Origin: Lewinella sp038528965
GTDB lineage: Bacteria > Bacteroidota > Bacteroidia > Chitinophagales > Saprospiraceae
Length of the DNA: 64,000 nt
NCBI GenBank assembly: GCA_038528965.1
Contig: JBCBEC010000036.1
Coordinates: 9,321 to 73,320, forward strand
Direction of reading: 5' to 3'
In this document: piece by piece, positions 20,033-27,229 of the stretch
Position numbering within the stretch: position 1 is the first letter of the stretch
How the letters are laid out: every line of letters begins with the position of its first letter
Position numbers and translations under genes: made by a program
The notes under the pieces: generated by a model
Databases searched by the model: none
What the model was told of the DNA's origin: nothing
The model's input: only the letters and a program-made list of their open reading frames with translations

Positions 20033-20401
20033 CATTTCTTCCGAAAGCGGCTTAATGCTAAAGCCTAGGATTTGTGGATAGTTACGAGCCTTCTGCTGGT
20101 CTCCGGGAATATCCGAGGTAGTTAGCATAACGGCACGAGTATCTTCTACTGGTAATATTTCTGCTAGTTGTTCCAGGAGTTGAAAACCATTGTAGCGCGG
20201 CATATTCATATCCACAAAGAACAAATCTGGCATTACAAAGTCCTCTTTCTGGCTGGCTTCCTTAAAGTAGTCGACGGCATCATTGGGCATGTCGAAAAAT
20301 AGCACGTTCTCACACAAACCAGACTCTTTAACGATGATCTCGTGGAAACGATTAGTTGGATAATCGTCGTCGATAAATACCAGTAGTGAGAACTTTTTCA
20401 T
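20015..20401 (-). CDS. Single-domain response regulator (receiver only)
   Basis: 128 residues, one receiver domain. The acidic pocket is D11-D13, phospho-acceptor Asp64 (FFVDMNMPRYNG), Thr94/Thr95 and Lys117 (SIKP), so all catalytic residues are present. No output domain. The gene starts 12 bases after the stop of the sensor kinase gene, so it is very probably the phosphotransfer partner of that kinase. It acts in the cytoplasm and may relay phosphate or act by protein contact. Its 3' end overlaps the desaturase gene. Confidence 0.9.
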   Translation of the reverse strand: MKKFSLLVFIDDDYPTNRFHEIIVKESGLCENVLFFDMPNDAVDYFKEASQKEDFVMPDLFFVDMNMPRYNGFQLLEQLAEILPVEDTRAVMLTTSDIPGDQQKARNYPQILGFSIKPLSEEMLRSYL

Positions 20402-20413
20402 CGATACACAGAT

Positions 20414-21727
20414 TTACGCCAGCGGCAATTGTACATAAAAAATGCTGCCTTGCCCCGGTAGACTTTCAAACCACATCTTGCCACGGTGCCGCTCAACGAT
20501 GGCTTTGCTTAAGGTTAGACCCACCCCGTCACCGTTAAAATGATGTTGGGGATGCAATTGTTTGAACATCTCGTAGATTTCTTCCCGATAATTCGATTCA
20601 ATTCCAATACCATTGTCGCGAACACTGATGAGGAGCCGCCCGCCTTCTATCTGGCTAGCAACTTCAATGTTGGGAACCCGGTCTTGATGTTGAAATTTGA
20701 GGGCGTTGGAAAATAGACGATCCCACAACTCACGAAAGAGATTTTCGTCACCGTCGATTATTGCATCGACCGGTAGAATGACTAATTGGCCGCCTTGGCG
20801 CCTGGCTTCTTCTATATACGGTCGTGCAACTTCGCGAATAACCTGGCTGCAATCAATGGCGACGTGTTGTAGTGGTTTATTCTGAATCAGTGCCAGCTTT
20901 AGCAAGGAATCGGTTTTGCTTTTGATATCGGCAGCTCCTTTCTCAATAAACTGCAGATAGAGTGCTTCTTCACTCTGCGCTACTGGTTTTATATTTCGTT
21001 TCAGTAGGCGCACAAAATTCAAGATATTCTGGACCGGTTCCTTCAACTGATGGGAACTGGCGTAGGCGTATTGCTCCAGTAGGTTATTGGATTGGAGTAG
21101 GGCCTGATTTTGCGCAGTTTGGGATCGCAAAATAGGCCAGAAGATAAATCTCGCCTCCAAAAATAGTACGATCAGAGTGAGCGCAGCGAGGAAGATTTCC
21201 AAGTAGATAATGGAAGTAAGTCGTTTGTCCGATGCAGCCTCAACGGACGCTACAATCTCGTCCATTTCTTGGAGGAAAGTCTGTTGATTGAGCACGAGCT
21301 CCTGTAAGTCCTCCGCTTCCAGCGTCATAGGATGGTTCAGCATCTCATCCGCAATACTTACCTGAAAATCCATTTTGCGCAAGCGTTGCTGTACGTTGGG
21401 CAGGTCTTCTACTAAGCCTTTAGCCAGTGCACCGCTACGAAGCGAACTATGCATCTGTTTCCATTCGTGTAAGGTGTTGTTGAGTACCGAATGGTTGTAA
21501 GAGGAGGGGCGAGCTTGCACCGTATAAGCTAATAATGGTAGCCGCTGACTCAGCATCCGCTGCCGGCCGGTCACATTTATCAAGTGCGCATCATCGCGCT
21601 TCTGTGCTAAGTAGTACTGAATAACCACCTGATTGATCACTATCAGCGAGGCCGTTGCTAGAATAGCCCACAAATAGTACCGTTGGTAACGTGTGTAATT
21701 AGACGGAGTCATCTGTTTTAGGGACAA
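20414..21727 (-). CDS. Sensor histidine kinase with PilJ/NIT-like N-terminal sensor
   Basis: 437 residues. TM1 at about 15-35, then a type IV pili transducer-like four-helix sensor with the hallmark INVTGRQRMLSQRLPLL, TM2 near 170-195, a HisKA domain with phospho-acceptor His226 (YASSHQLKEPVQNIL), and a HATPase domain (RDNGIGIE; GDGVGLTLSKAIVERHRG). Proteins with this sensor fold often detect nitrate or small ligands at the membrane. Forms a two-gene unit with the receiver protein downstream. A 19-nt dyad TCCTAC-N7-GTAGGA sits 8 nt upstream of the ATG; a very similar site overlaps the cys operon promoter. Confidence 0.88.
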   Translation of the reverse strand: MSLKQMTPSNYTRYQRYYLWAILATASLIVINQVVIQYYLAQKRDDAHLINVTGRQRMLSQRLPLLAYTVQARPSSYNHSVLNNTLHEWKQMHSSLRSGALAKGLVEDLPNVQQRLRKMDFQVSIADEMLNHPMTLEAEDLQELVLNQQTFLQEMDEIVASVEAASDKRLTSIIYLEIFLAALTLIVLFLEARFIFWPILRSQTAQNQALLQSNNLLEQYAYASSHQLKEPVQNILNFVRLLKRNIKPVAQSEEALYLQFIEKGAADIKSKTDSLLKLALIQNKPLQHVAIDCSQVIREVARPYIEEARRQGGQLVILPVDAIIDGDENLFRELWDRLFSNALKFQHQDRVPNIEVASQIEGGRLLISVRDNGIGIESNYREEIYEMFKQLHPQHHFNGDGVGLTLSKAIVERHRGKMWFESLPGQGSIFYVQLPLA

Positions 21728-21734
21728 TTATTAA

Positions 21735-21753
21735 TCCTACATCTAATGTAGGA
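21735..21753. promoter_or_regulatory. Dyad TCCTAC-N7-GTAGGA before the sensor kinase gene
   Basis: A perfect 8-bp inverted repeat (TCCTACAT / ATGTAGGA, 3-nt loop) 8 nt from the start codon. It could be an operator or an mRNA hairpin over the initiation region. It matches the dyad at 49688-49706 in its six outer bases on each side and in total length. Confidence 0.5.
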
Positions 21754-21912
21754 AGAACTACTTATATATTCTGATCTAGCGGGCATTCATCTAGCCAGAT
21801 ATATAAAATAAATTCAATATTGTTTCAGGGAATACAGATTTAGCCCATTTGGTAGGGGTAGAAACACAACTTTGTGATGAACAGCGCCCTGTTCTTAGAA
21901 TAAAATTTCGTT

Positions 21913-21920
21913 TATCTTTG
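21913..21920 (+). promoter_or_regulatory. -7 promoter box TATCTTTG
   Basis: A perfect TAnnTTTG box 63 nt before the ATG of the GH3 lipoprotein gene. Confidence 0.6.
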
Positions 21921-21983
21921 ACCATATTGTATGTTCTACACTAAGGACGATATAGTACTACACTAACTATTAAAACCACAATA

Positions 21984-24173
21984 ATGAGACATCATTCCAC
22001 TCGCTGGTCAACGCTTCTGTTCGCCCTGATTTGTATTGTCATTTTTGCTTGTGATACGCCTGCTCCGCCAGCCGATAACGAAGAAACTACTGTTGACATA
22101 GAGGCTGCCATTGATTCCCTGATGGCCGAATTGACACTGGAAGAAAAAGTAGGAATGATTCACGCTAGCTCTGCATTTACCAGTGGGGGAGTGGAGCGCC
22201 TGGGTATTCCGGAGTTGATCATGTCAGATGGCCCACACGGAGTGCGTCACGAACACGGACGCGACTGGATCAAAGACGAGGGTGTAAGAGATAGCAGTAC
22301 TTACCTTCCGGTAGGAACAGCACTGGCAGCTACCTGGAACCCAGAACTGGGCTACTCTTTTGGTAGCGTACTGGGAAGTGAAGCCGCTTACCGTGAGAAG
22401 GACGTTATTCTAGGGCCAGGGCTCAACATTATTCGTAGCCCCTTGAACGGCCGTAATTTTGAATACCTAACGGAGGATCCCTACCTCAATTCCGTGATGA
22501 CAGTAGGATACGTGAAGGGGGTTCAGGATCAAGGGGTAGCGGCTTGCGCCAAACATTACGTGGCGAACAACCTGGAATACGAGCGGGAGATGGTCAATGT
22601 GGAAATGAGTGATCGGGCCTTGCGAGAAATATACCTACCGGGCTTTAAAGCTGCCGTTCAGGAAGGTGGCGTTTATACGGTAATGGCCGCCTACAATAAA
22701 TTCCGAGGTGATTATTGCGCACACAGTGAATACTTGCTCGATGGTATTCTGAAGGATGAATACGGCTTTGATGGTGCTGTGATCAGCGATTGGAATGCGG
22801 TGAAAAATACGATGGAAGCAGTACAGGCCGGTGTAGATTTAGAGATGGGAAGTGACCTTCCCATGCTGGCTACGGGTAATGTAGATTACAGCAAATTTCA
22901 CATGGGTGACACCCTAATCACGCTGGTGAATAATGGCACCGTTGATGAGGCGCTGATCGATAAGAAGGTGCGTCGCCTACTACGGACCATGTATCGGATC
23001 AATGCCTTTGGTGGTCGTGCTCCTGGGGCGTACAACACTAAAGAACACCAGGCGGTGGCTCGTCAGATTGCCGATGAGGCGATTGTATTGTTGAAGAACG
23101 ACGGCATCTTGCCACTGGATCAAGGCCAGATTTCTTCACTAGCGGTAGTGGGTGCTAACGCAACACGCAAGCACGCTGGTGGGGGCGGTAGCTCACAGGT
23201 AAAGGCCTTCTATGAGGTCACCCCGCTACAAGGTTTGCAAAATCTCTTGGGCGAGCAAGTGACCATCAATTACAGCGAAGGCTATCAAGTAGAGAAAGGG
23301 GGTGGTAGCAATGCTGATTTGATCGCCGCTGCGGTGGAGCAAGTCTCACAAGCGGATGCTGCTATCTACGTTGGAGGTTACATCCATGGCTATTCCGATG
23401 AGTGGAACGACAATGCCTATGATGCGGAGGCTACTGATAAACCAGATATGTATTTGCCTTTCGGCCAAGATGAATTGATTGAAGCGGTGCTTGCTGCCAA
23501 CCCCAATACCATCATCGTACTCATGGGGGGCGGCCCCGTAGATATGCAGAAGTGGCAGGCTAGTGCCAAGAGTATTGTGCAAGCTTGGTACCCAGGTATG
23601 GAGGGCGGAAACGCGCTAGCCAATATCCTGTTCGGCCAACTCAACCCTTCTGGTAAGTTGCCCATGACTTTTCCGGTGAAATTAGAAGATAGTCCCGCAC
23701 ATTCCCTGGCGGTGACGGGTTTTGAGTCCCTGGAGCAAGAATATACGGAGGGCATCTACGTAGGTTATCGTTACTTTGATACTTATGATGTGGAGCCCGG
23801 CTTTGCCTTCGGCCATGGTCTTTCTTATACTTCCTTTGATTTTAATGATCTGCAGATCGAAAAGAAGGAGGGTTCAGTAGTAGTAAGCGTGGAAGTTTCC
23901 AATACTGGCGCAATGGCTGGTGCGGAAGTGGTGCAGTTATACGTCAAGGATAATGAGTCAGCTGTAGAACGCCCGGAGAAAGAACTAAAGGCCTTTGCTA
24001 AAGTGATGCTAGAACCAGGAGCAAGCGAGCGGGTAGAAATGACGCTCAAGGACGATGCTTTCTCTTATTACAACGAAGAGCAGGGAGAGTGGGTCATGGA
24101 GCCCGGTGTCTTTACAATCATGTTAGGAAGTTCTTCGCGTGATATCCACTTGGAACAGACGATAGAGAAATAA
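21984..24173 (+). CDS. Glycoside hydrolase family 3 beta-glucosidase-like lipoprotein
   Basis: 729 residues. The signal sequence ends in a lipobox (IVIFAC-DTPAP), so it is an envelope lipoprotein. GH3 N-terminal barrel with KHYVANNLEYER and catalytic nucleophile Asp269 (VISDWNAVKNT); GH3 C-terminal alpha/beta domain (GGGGSSQVKAF; GMEGGNALANILFG); fibronectin III-like domain (SVEVSNTGAMAGAEVVQLYVKD). Expected to hydrolyse beta-linked gluco- or xylo-oligosaccharides in the periplasm or at the surface. It stands alone with its own promoter. A second GH3 enzyme without a signal is encoded near 61 kb. Confidence 0.92.
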   Translation: MRHHSTRWSTLLFALICIVIFACDTPAPPADNEETTVDIEAAIDSLMAELTLEEKVGMIHASSAFTSGGVERLGIPELIMSDGPHGVRHEHGRDWIKDEGVRDSSTYLPVGTALAATWNPELGYSFGSVLGSEAAYREKDVILGPGLNIIRSPLNGRNFEYLTEDPYLNSVMTVGYVKGVQDQGVAACAKHYVANNLEYEREMVNVEMSDRALREIYLPGFKAAVQEGGVYTVMAAYNKFRGDYCAHSEYLLDGILKDEYGFDGAVISDWNAVKNTMEAVQAGVDLEMGSDLPMLATGNVDYSKFHMGDTLITLVNNGTVDEALIDKKVRRLLRTMYRINAFGGRAPGAYNTKEHQAVARQIADEAIVLLKNDGILPLDQGQISSLAVVGANATRKHAGGGGSSQVKAFYEVTPLQGLQNLLGEQVTINYSEGYQVEKGGGSNADLIAAAVEQVSQADAAIYVGGYIHGYSDEWNDNAYDAEATDKPDMYLPFGQDELIEAVLAANPNTIIVLMGGGPVDMQKWQASAKSIVQAWYPGMEGGNALANILFGQLNPSGKLPMTFPVKLEDSPAHSLAVTGFESLEQEYTEGIYVGYRYFDTYDVEPGFAFGHGLSYTSFDFNDLQIEKKEGSVVVSVEVSNTGAMAGAEVVQLYVKDNESAVERPEKELKAFAKVMLEPGASERVEMTLKDDAFSYYNEEQGEWVMEPGVFTIMLGSSSRDIHLEQTIEK

Positions 24174-24195
24174 GCGTTTCACGGTATTCAGAGAT

Positions 24196-24293
24196 GGGAA
24201 TTGGGAGGTTGGAAATGGGAAATGGGAGGTCGGAAATGGGAAGTCGGAATTGGGAAGTACATTTTTCCGACCTCCGACCTCCCACCTCCGATC
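24196..24293. repeat. Inverted heptamer repeat array (GGGARRT units)
   Basis: Nine tandem 7-nt units of consensus GGGARRT at 24196-24258, then a short AT spacer, then four units in inverse orientation (TCCGACC type) at 24265-24293. The two halves can pair into a long hairpin between the convergent GH3 gene and the small membrane protein gene, and may serve as a terminator. Period seven matches the heptamer array in the cys operon, but the unit sequence differs. Confidence 0.8.
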
Positions 24294-24325
24294 TAAATAC
24301 CGCAGGTACATAGGACTACAGCTGA

Positions 24326-24493
24326 CTAATGAGCCTCTTTATCCTTGAGAATGACCATCGCCTGGGTGATAATCAGAATCGCAAACATCAGCGTTACTGC
24401 GAGAATAAGGCCGGGGGAAGGGTAAAGCCCTACCAGGCAAAAGCACAAGAACACCCCCGTAAAGATCCACACTGATTTTGACCAGAGATTCAT
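24326..24493 (-). CDS. Small two-helix membrane protein, 55 aa
   Basis: An ATG at 24493 opens a 55-codon frame ending in TAG. The protein begins MNLWSKSVWIFTGVFLCF and continues LVGLYPSPGLILAVTLMF and AILIITQAMVILKDKEAH. Two hydrophobic helices (about 8-23 and 28-48) joined by a Pro/Gly turn and a charged tail are typical of a real small membrane protein. It lies 57 bases downstream of the DOMON gene on the same strand. No family recognised. Confidence 0.6.
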   Translation of the reverse strand: MNLWSKSVWIFTGVFLCFCLVGLYPSPGLILAVTLMFAILIITQAMVILKDKEAH

Positions 24494-24550
24494 CGGACTA
24501 TTTTGCGAATCTAACAGCGGACCTTTGGAAATGTTGCGGCTATTGAAAAC

Positions 24551-25057
24551 CTAGAGGGTGATCTCGATATGACGCTGCATAACGGAGTAATGCCCAAAGT
24601 CATCTTCCATACTATAGGAACAGATAATCCATACGCGTTGCCCCGGCGATAGATCGTAGTGGAACCCATCTTGCAGTTGCGTCTTCATGGTGAATTGAAA
24701 GGAGGTACCATCCGCATTTTCCAAACCAACGAACTCCTGCACTGCACTTTGTCCGCCCAGCGCCTCTACCGATTGAGGCTCGCCATAACCTAGAATAAAA
24801 TATTCCTGTAATTCAACCCCCTTCGTAGTGACGGCCCCTTTGACCAAGTTGGTGTTCATAATGTCGTTCTGCTGATTAAAGCCGAGCGCGAGCCAGCCCT
24901 GGTACGGTGAGTGGAGCTTAAAGGTGATTTCATCTCCCTCGTATTCCCATTCCACTTGCATGCCTTCAATTACGAAGTAGTTTTCTGAATGAGGCCCAAA
25001 GGAGAGAAACGTACAGGCCAGTAGTATAATGCTGATCATAGAAAGTATTGGTCTCAT
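24551..25057 (-). CDS. DOMON-like secreted or membrane-anchored protein
   Basis: 168 residues from the ATG at 25057 (MRPILSMISIILLACTFLSFG). A frame open further upstream lacks a signal and overlaps the next gene, so the downstream start with a clear signal peptide is preferred. The mature part resembles DOMON domains that bind heme or sugar (WEYEGDEITFKLHSPYQGWLALGFNQQNDIMNTNLVKG). Likely periplasmic electron-transfer or ligand-binding protein. The cluster with the small membrane protein suggests a two-component membrane unit (inference). Confidence 0.7.
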   Translation of the reverse strand: MRPILSMISIILLACTFLSFGPHSENYFVIEGMQVEWEYEGDEITFKLHSPYQGWLALGFNQQNDIMNTNLVKGAVTTKGVELQEYFILGYGEPQSVEALGGQSAVQEFVGLENADGTSFQFTMKTQLQDGFHYDLSPGQRVWIICSYSMEDDFGHYSVMQRHIEITL

Positions 25058-25109
25058 GCCAAAGGTTTTACCAGGGCTAAAACCAAAACTGTGCCAAAAG
25101 GGCAAAGTC

Positions 25110-25703
25110 TCAAAAACCAGCAAAGACACTGGTCTTAATCTTGGGCCACTCCTCCGCCAAAATACCGTAGTAGACGGTGTCGCGGCGAAATCCATCTCGC
25201 ATTAGGGTGTGGCTGCGGAGCGTTCCTTCGTAAGTAGCACCAATGCCTTCCATAGCGCGACGGGATGCTTCGTTACGGGCGTCTGCTTTAAATTCTACCC
25301 TGACAAAGTTGAGTTCTTCAAAAGCGTAGCTGAGCTGAAGAAACTTCACCTTGCGGTTAAGGCCGGTTCTTTGTACGCTTGGAGCGAGCCAGGTCCAACC
25401 AATCTCCAGGCGTTGATGCGCGTTGACCACATTGCCAAAGCTGGTGCTTCCTACATAAGCCTGGGTATGCTTGTCAAAAGTGATAAAGGGATAGCGTTGC
25501 TGCTTTTCTCGTGCACTCAGGGCACTATCGATATAGTGCTTTAAGTATTCTTCCGTACCAAAGGCCGAAGGGGAGTACCGGAGCAAATTGGGGGCTTCCA
25601 AACAGATGGGTAGCAGATCGTTAAAATGCTTGCTTTGCAGAGGTTCCAGGCGAACTCGGTCGTTTTCAAAAACAAGCGTCTCTGTGAAATCAAACTGCGG
25701 CAT
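25110..25703 (-). CDS. GNAT-family N-acetyltransferase (RimJ/RimL type)
   Basis: 197 residues: full-length GNAT fold with LEPLQSKHFNDLLPIC at the N-terminus, EIGWTWLAPSVQRTGLNRKVKFL (beta4 and acetyl-CoA region; the glycine-rich loop is less canonical) and the C-terminal RNEASRRAMEGIGATYEGTLR typical of the RimL subgroup. Transfers acetyl groups from acetyl-CoA to an amine; the substrate is unknown. 52 bases separate it from the DOMON gene on the same strand. Confidence 0.85.
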   Translation of the reverse strand: MPQFDFTETLVFENDRVRLEPLQSKHFNDLLPICLEAPNLLRYSPSAFGTEEYLKHYIDSALSAREKQQRYPFITFDKHTQAYVGSTSFGNVVNAHQRLEIGWTWLAPSVQRTGLNRKVKFLQLSYAFEELNFVRVEFKADARNEASRRAMEGIGATYEGTLRSHTLMRDGFRRDTVYYGILAEEWPKIKTSVFAGF

Positions 25704-25819
25704 GTGAGTTTCGTTAGTACAAGCCTAAAGGTAAATTTTTGTGCTAGTAGTGCAGCATTTACTGGGCCCTATAAGTTTTTATAGTACTGCCTGTCCGCCG
25801 CGAATCAAAACTACTCTCA

Positions 25820-26509
25820 ATGAAAACCTACTTGCTTCTCTGCCTCTTATTGCTATCCTACATCTACCACATTCAAGCACAAAATGAACCCGTACCACGC
25901 TTCCTGATTGGAACGGAGGCACAGCTCCACTTCGCCGATATCGAATACCCCAGTGGCACTTTAGGCAATTATGGCTTTGGCCTCCACGTAGAAAAACCAA
26001 TAGGCCGTATGTCGCTTGGTGTTGGTATTCTGCAGCAACAGTTTGGTTGGATTACCACCCGTCAATACACTGGTAAGTATAATCCTCCGGGCCCAGATGA
26101 TGATGGGGTAGGCACTTATGATTATCTCATTCAGGAGCGTAAAACGGCCTTTTGGAATATTCCGCTGCGCATACAGTACCGCATGCCATGTAATTGTGTT
26201 TACCTCCAAGGAGCCATCATCAATAGTTTTTTGTACACGCCTCCTTCCTACCTACGCGACGACTTCATTAACCCCATGACAGATACTCCGCCAGAAAGCG
26301 GTGCCCTATCCGGCCCGGCCCGTTACAGTATTGGTTATGAGTTGGGCATTGGCCTCAACTTCCACCTGTCGGACAATTGGAAACTCTATACCCGTCTTCA
26401 ATACACCCAATACACATTCGGCGAAGATATGCGACGAATGGATCCTCGACGGGCATTTGGAAACAGCTACTTCGGATTGAATATCGGTCTACAACGCGCC
26501 TTTTATTGA
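25820..26509 (+). CDS. Outer-membrane beta-barrel protein
   Basis: 229 residues with a signal peptide (LLLCLLLLSYIYHIQAQ) and a porin-like pattern of amphipathic strands, ending NSYFGLNIGLQRAFY with the expected terminal aromatic residue. Resembles small PorT/OmpA-barrel-type proteins of Bacteroidota; no specific family recognised. Its stop codon is only about 50 bases before the riboswitch leader, whose promoter box follows immediately. Confidence 0.72.
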   Translation: MKTYLLLCLLLLSYIYHIQAQNEPVPRFLIGTEAQLHFADIEYPSGTLGNYGFGLHVEKPIGRMSLGVGILQQQFGWITTRQYTGKYNPPGPDDDGVGTYDYLIQERKTAFWNIPLRIQYRMPCNCVYLQGAIINSFLYTPPSYLRDDFINPMTDTPPESGALSGPARYSIGYELGIGLNFHLSDNWKLYTRLQYTQYTFGEDMRRMDPRRAFGNSYFGLNIGLQRAFY

Positions 26510-26542
26510 CACTCCGATTAACAACTTTACACATCCTCTATA

Positions 26543-26550
26543 TACCTTTG
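26543..26550 (+). promoter_or_regulatory. -7 promoter box TACCTTTG of the riboswitch leader
   Basis: A perfect TAnnTTTG box placing transcription start near 26557, exactly where the P1 strand of the TPP riboswitch begins. Confidence 0.65.
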
Positions 26551-26556
26551 CCGACG

Positions 26557-27102
26557 TTTTTAGGGGTGCTGGGTCACTGAACAAAAGTGTTCACACCTGG
26601 CTGAGATCATACCCTTTGAGCGGGAGATAATAGTTGTGTCCTCCTTCACTAAAGCTTCGGCGGACGTGGTTAGTTGAATTAGTGAATTTGGTTGAATTGG
26701 TTTAGATTGCTAGTCAAAATTCTAACGCTAATTAATCAGACTTTCACTTTAACTGTCACTTTCATTTTGATTGGAATTGCTATTGCCATTTTGATTGCAT
26801 TGGTTGTATTAGTTCAGCCTCCTGCGTCGGCTGTAGTTAGTTGAATTGGTTGTGTTAGTGAATTTAGTTAGGCCTGCGGCCTTGATTGGTGAATTTGGTT
26901 AGTCCTCCTGCGTCTCTGGCTTCGGCGGACGTAGTTAGATGGTTTGAAGGTTAGGGTGTTTGTTTAATCACGAAAACTCTGACTCTAATTAATCAGACTT
27001 TCACTTTAACTGTCATTTTCATTCTAATTCTAACTCTAATTCTAATTCAGAATATCACTCCCCCGCTCAGGAACCTGCCCGGATAATGCCGGGAAGGGAA
27101 AA
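26557..27102 (+). ncRNA. TPP riboswitch (THI element), aptamer split by a ~450-nt insertion
   Basis: The 5' half at 26557-26616 is canonical: TTTTT (P1), GGGGTGC (P2), a P3 hairpin with TGAACA/TGTTCA, then CTGAGA at 26601-26606 and ACCC at 26611-26614. The 3' half is at 27070-27102: GGAACCTG, CCCGG-ATAATG-CCGGG (P5), AGGGAAAA, the last four A pairing with the P1 Us. Between P2 and P4 lies an insertion (26617-27069) closed by a perfect 8-bp helix TGAGCGGG / CCCGCTCA. The J4/5 internal loop is about two bases shorter than consensus, which might lower function. P1 can still form across the insertion. A TonB-dependent receptor gene starts 128 bases later. Confidence 0.8.
26617..27069 (+). repeat. 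Modular repeat insertion inside the riboswitch
   Basis: Three related modules: GTCCTCC...GGCGGACGTGGTTAG at 26638-26673, a shorter variant at 26818-26840, and GTCCTCC...GGCGGACGTAGTTAG at 26902-26937. A 31-bp perfect direct repeat occurs at 26728-26758 and 26985-27015. TTAGTTGAATT-rich arms on the left are roughly complementary to CTAATTC-rich arms on the right, so the insert may fold into one long branched helix. No coding sequence seen. Confidence 0.7.
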
Positions 27103-27158
27103 TTAAGATTTCGCATTGGTTGTCGATCATTGATCGTCATGCAGCTAGCGAGCTCTTA

Positions 27159-27193
27159 TGGGTGTGAGGTAAGACTTGCCGTATCCTACCCCG
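27159..27193 (+). promoter_or_regulatory. Possible expression-platform hairpin
   Basis: GGGTGTGAGGTA and TATCCTACCC can pair downstream of the aptamer, and CGATCA/TGATCG forms a small hairpin at 27124-27136. No U-tract follows, so control of translation rather than termination is more likely. Weak call. Confidence 0.3.
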
Positions 27194-27229
27194 GGATGAC
27201 GGTATTTGATTTACCCACAAAGATTTTTT

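Noticed and set aside
26617..26640. GATAAT at 26625-26630 right after the 5' half of the riboswitch, as if the normal 3' half followed directly
   Set aside because: The flanking bases cannot form P4 or P5 and AGGGA is missing, whereas 27070-27102 has all of these.
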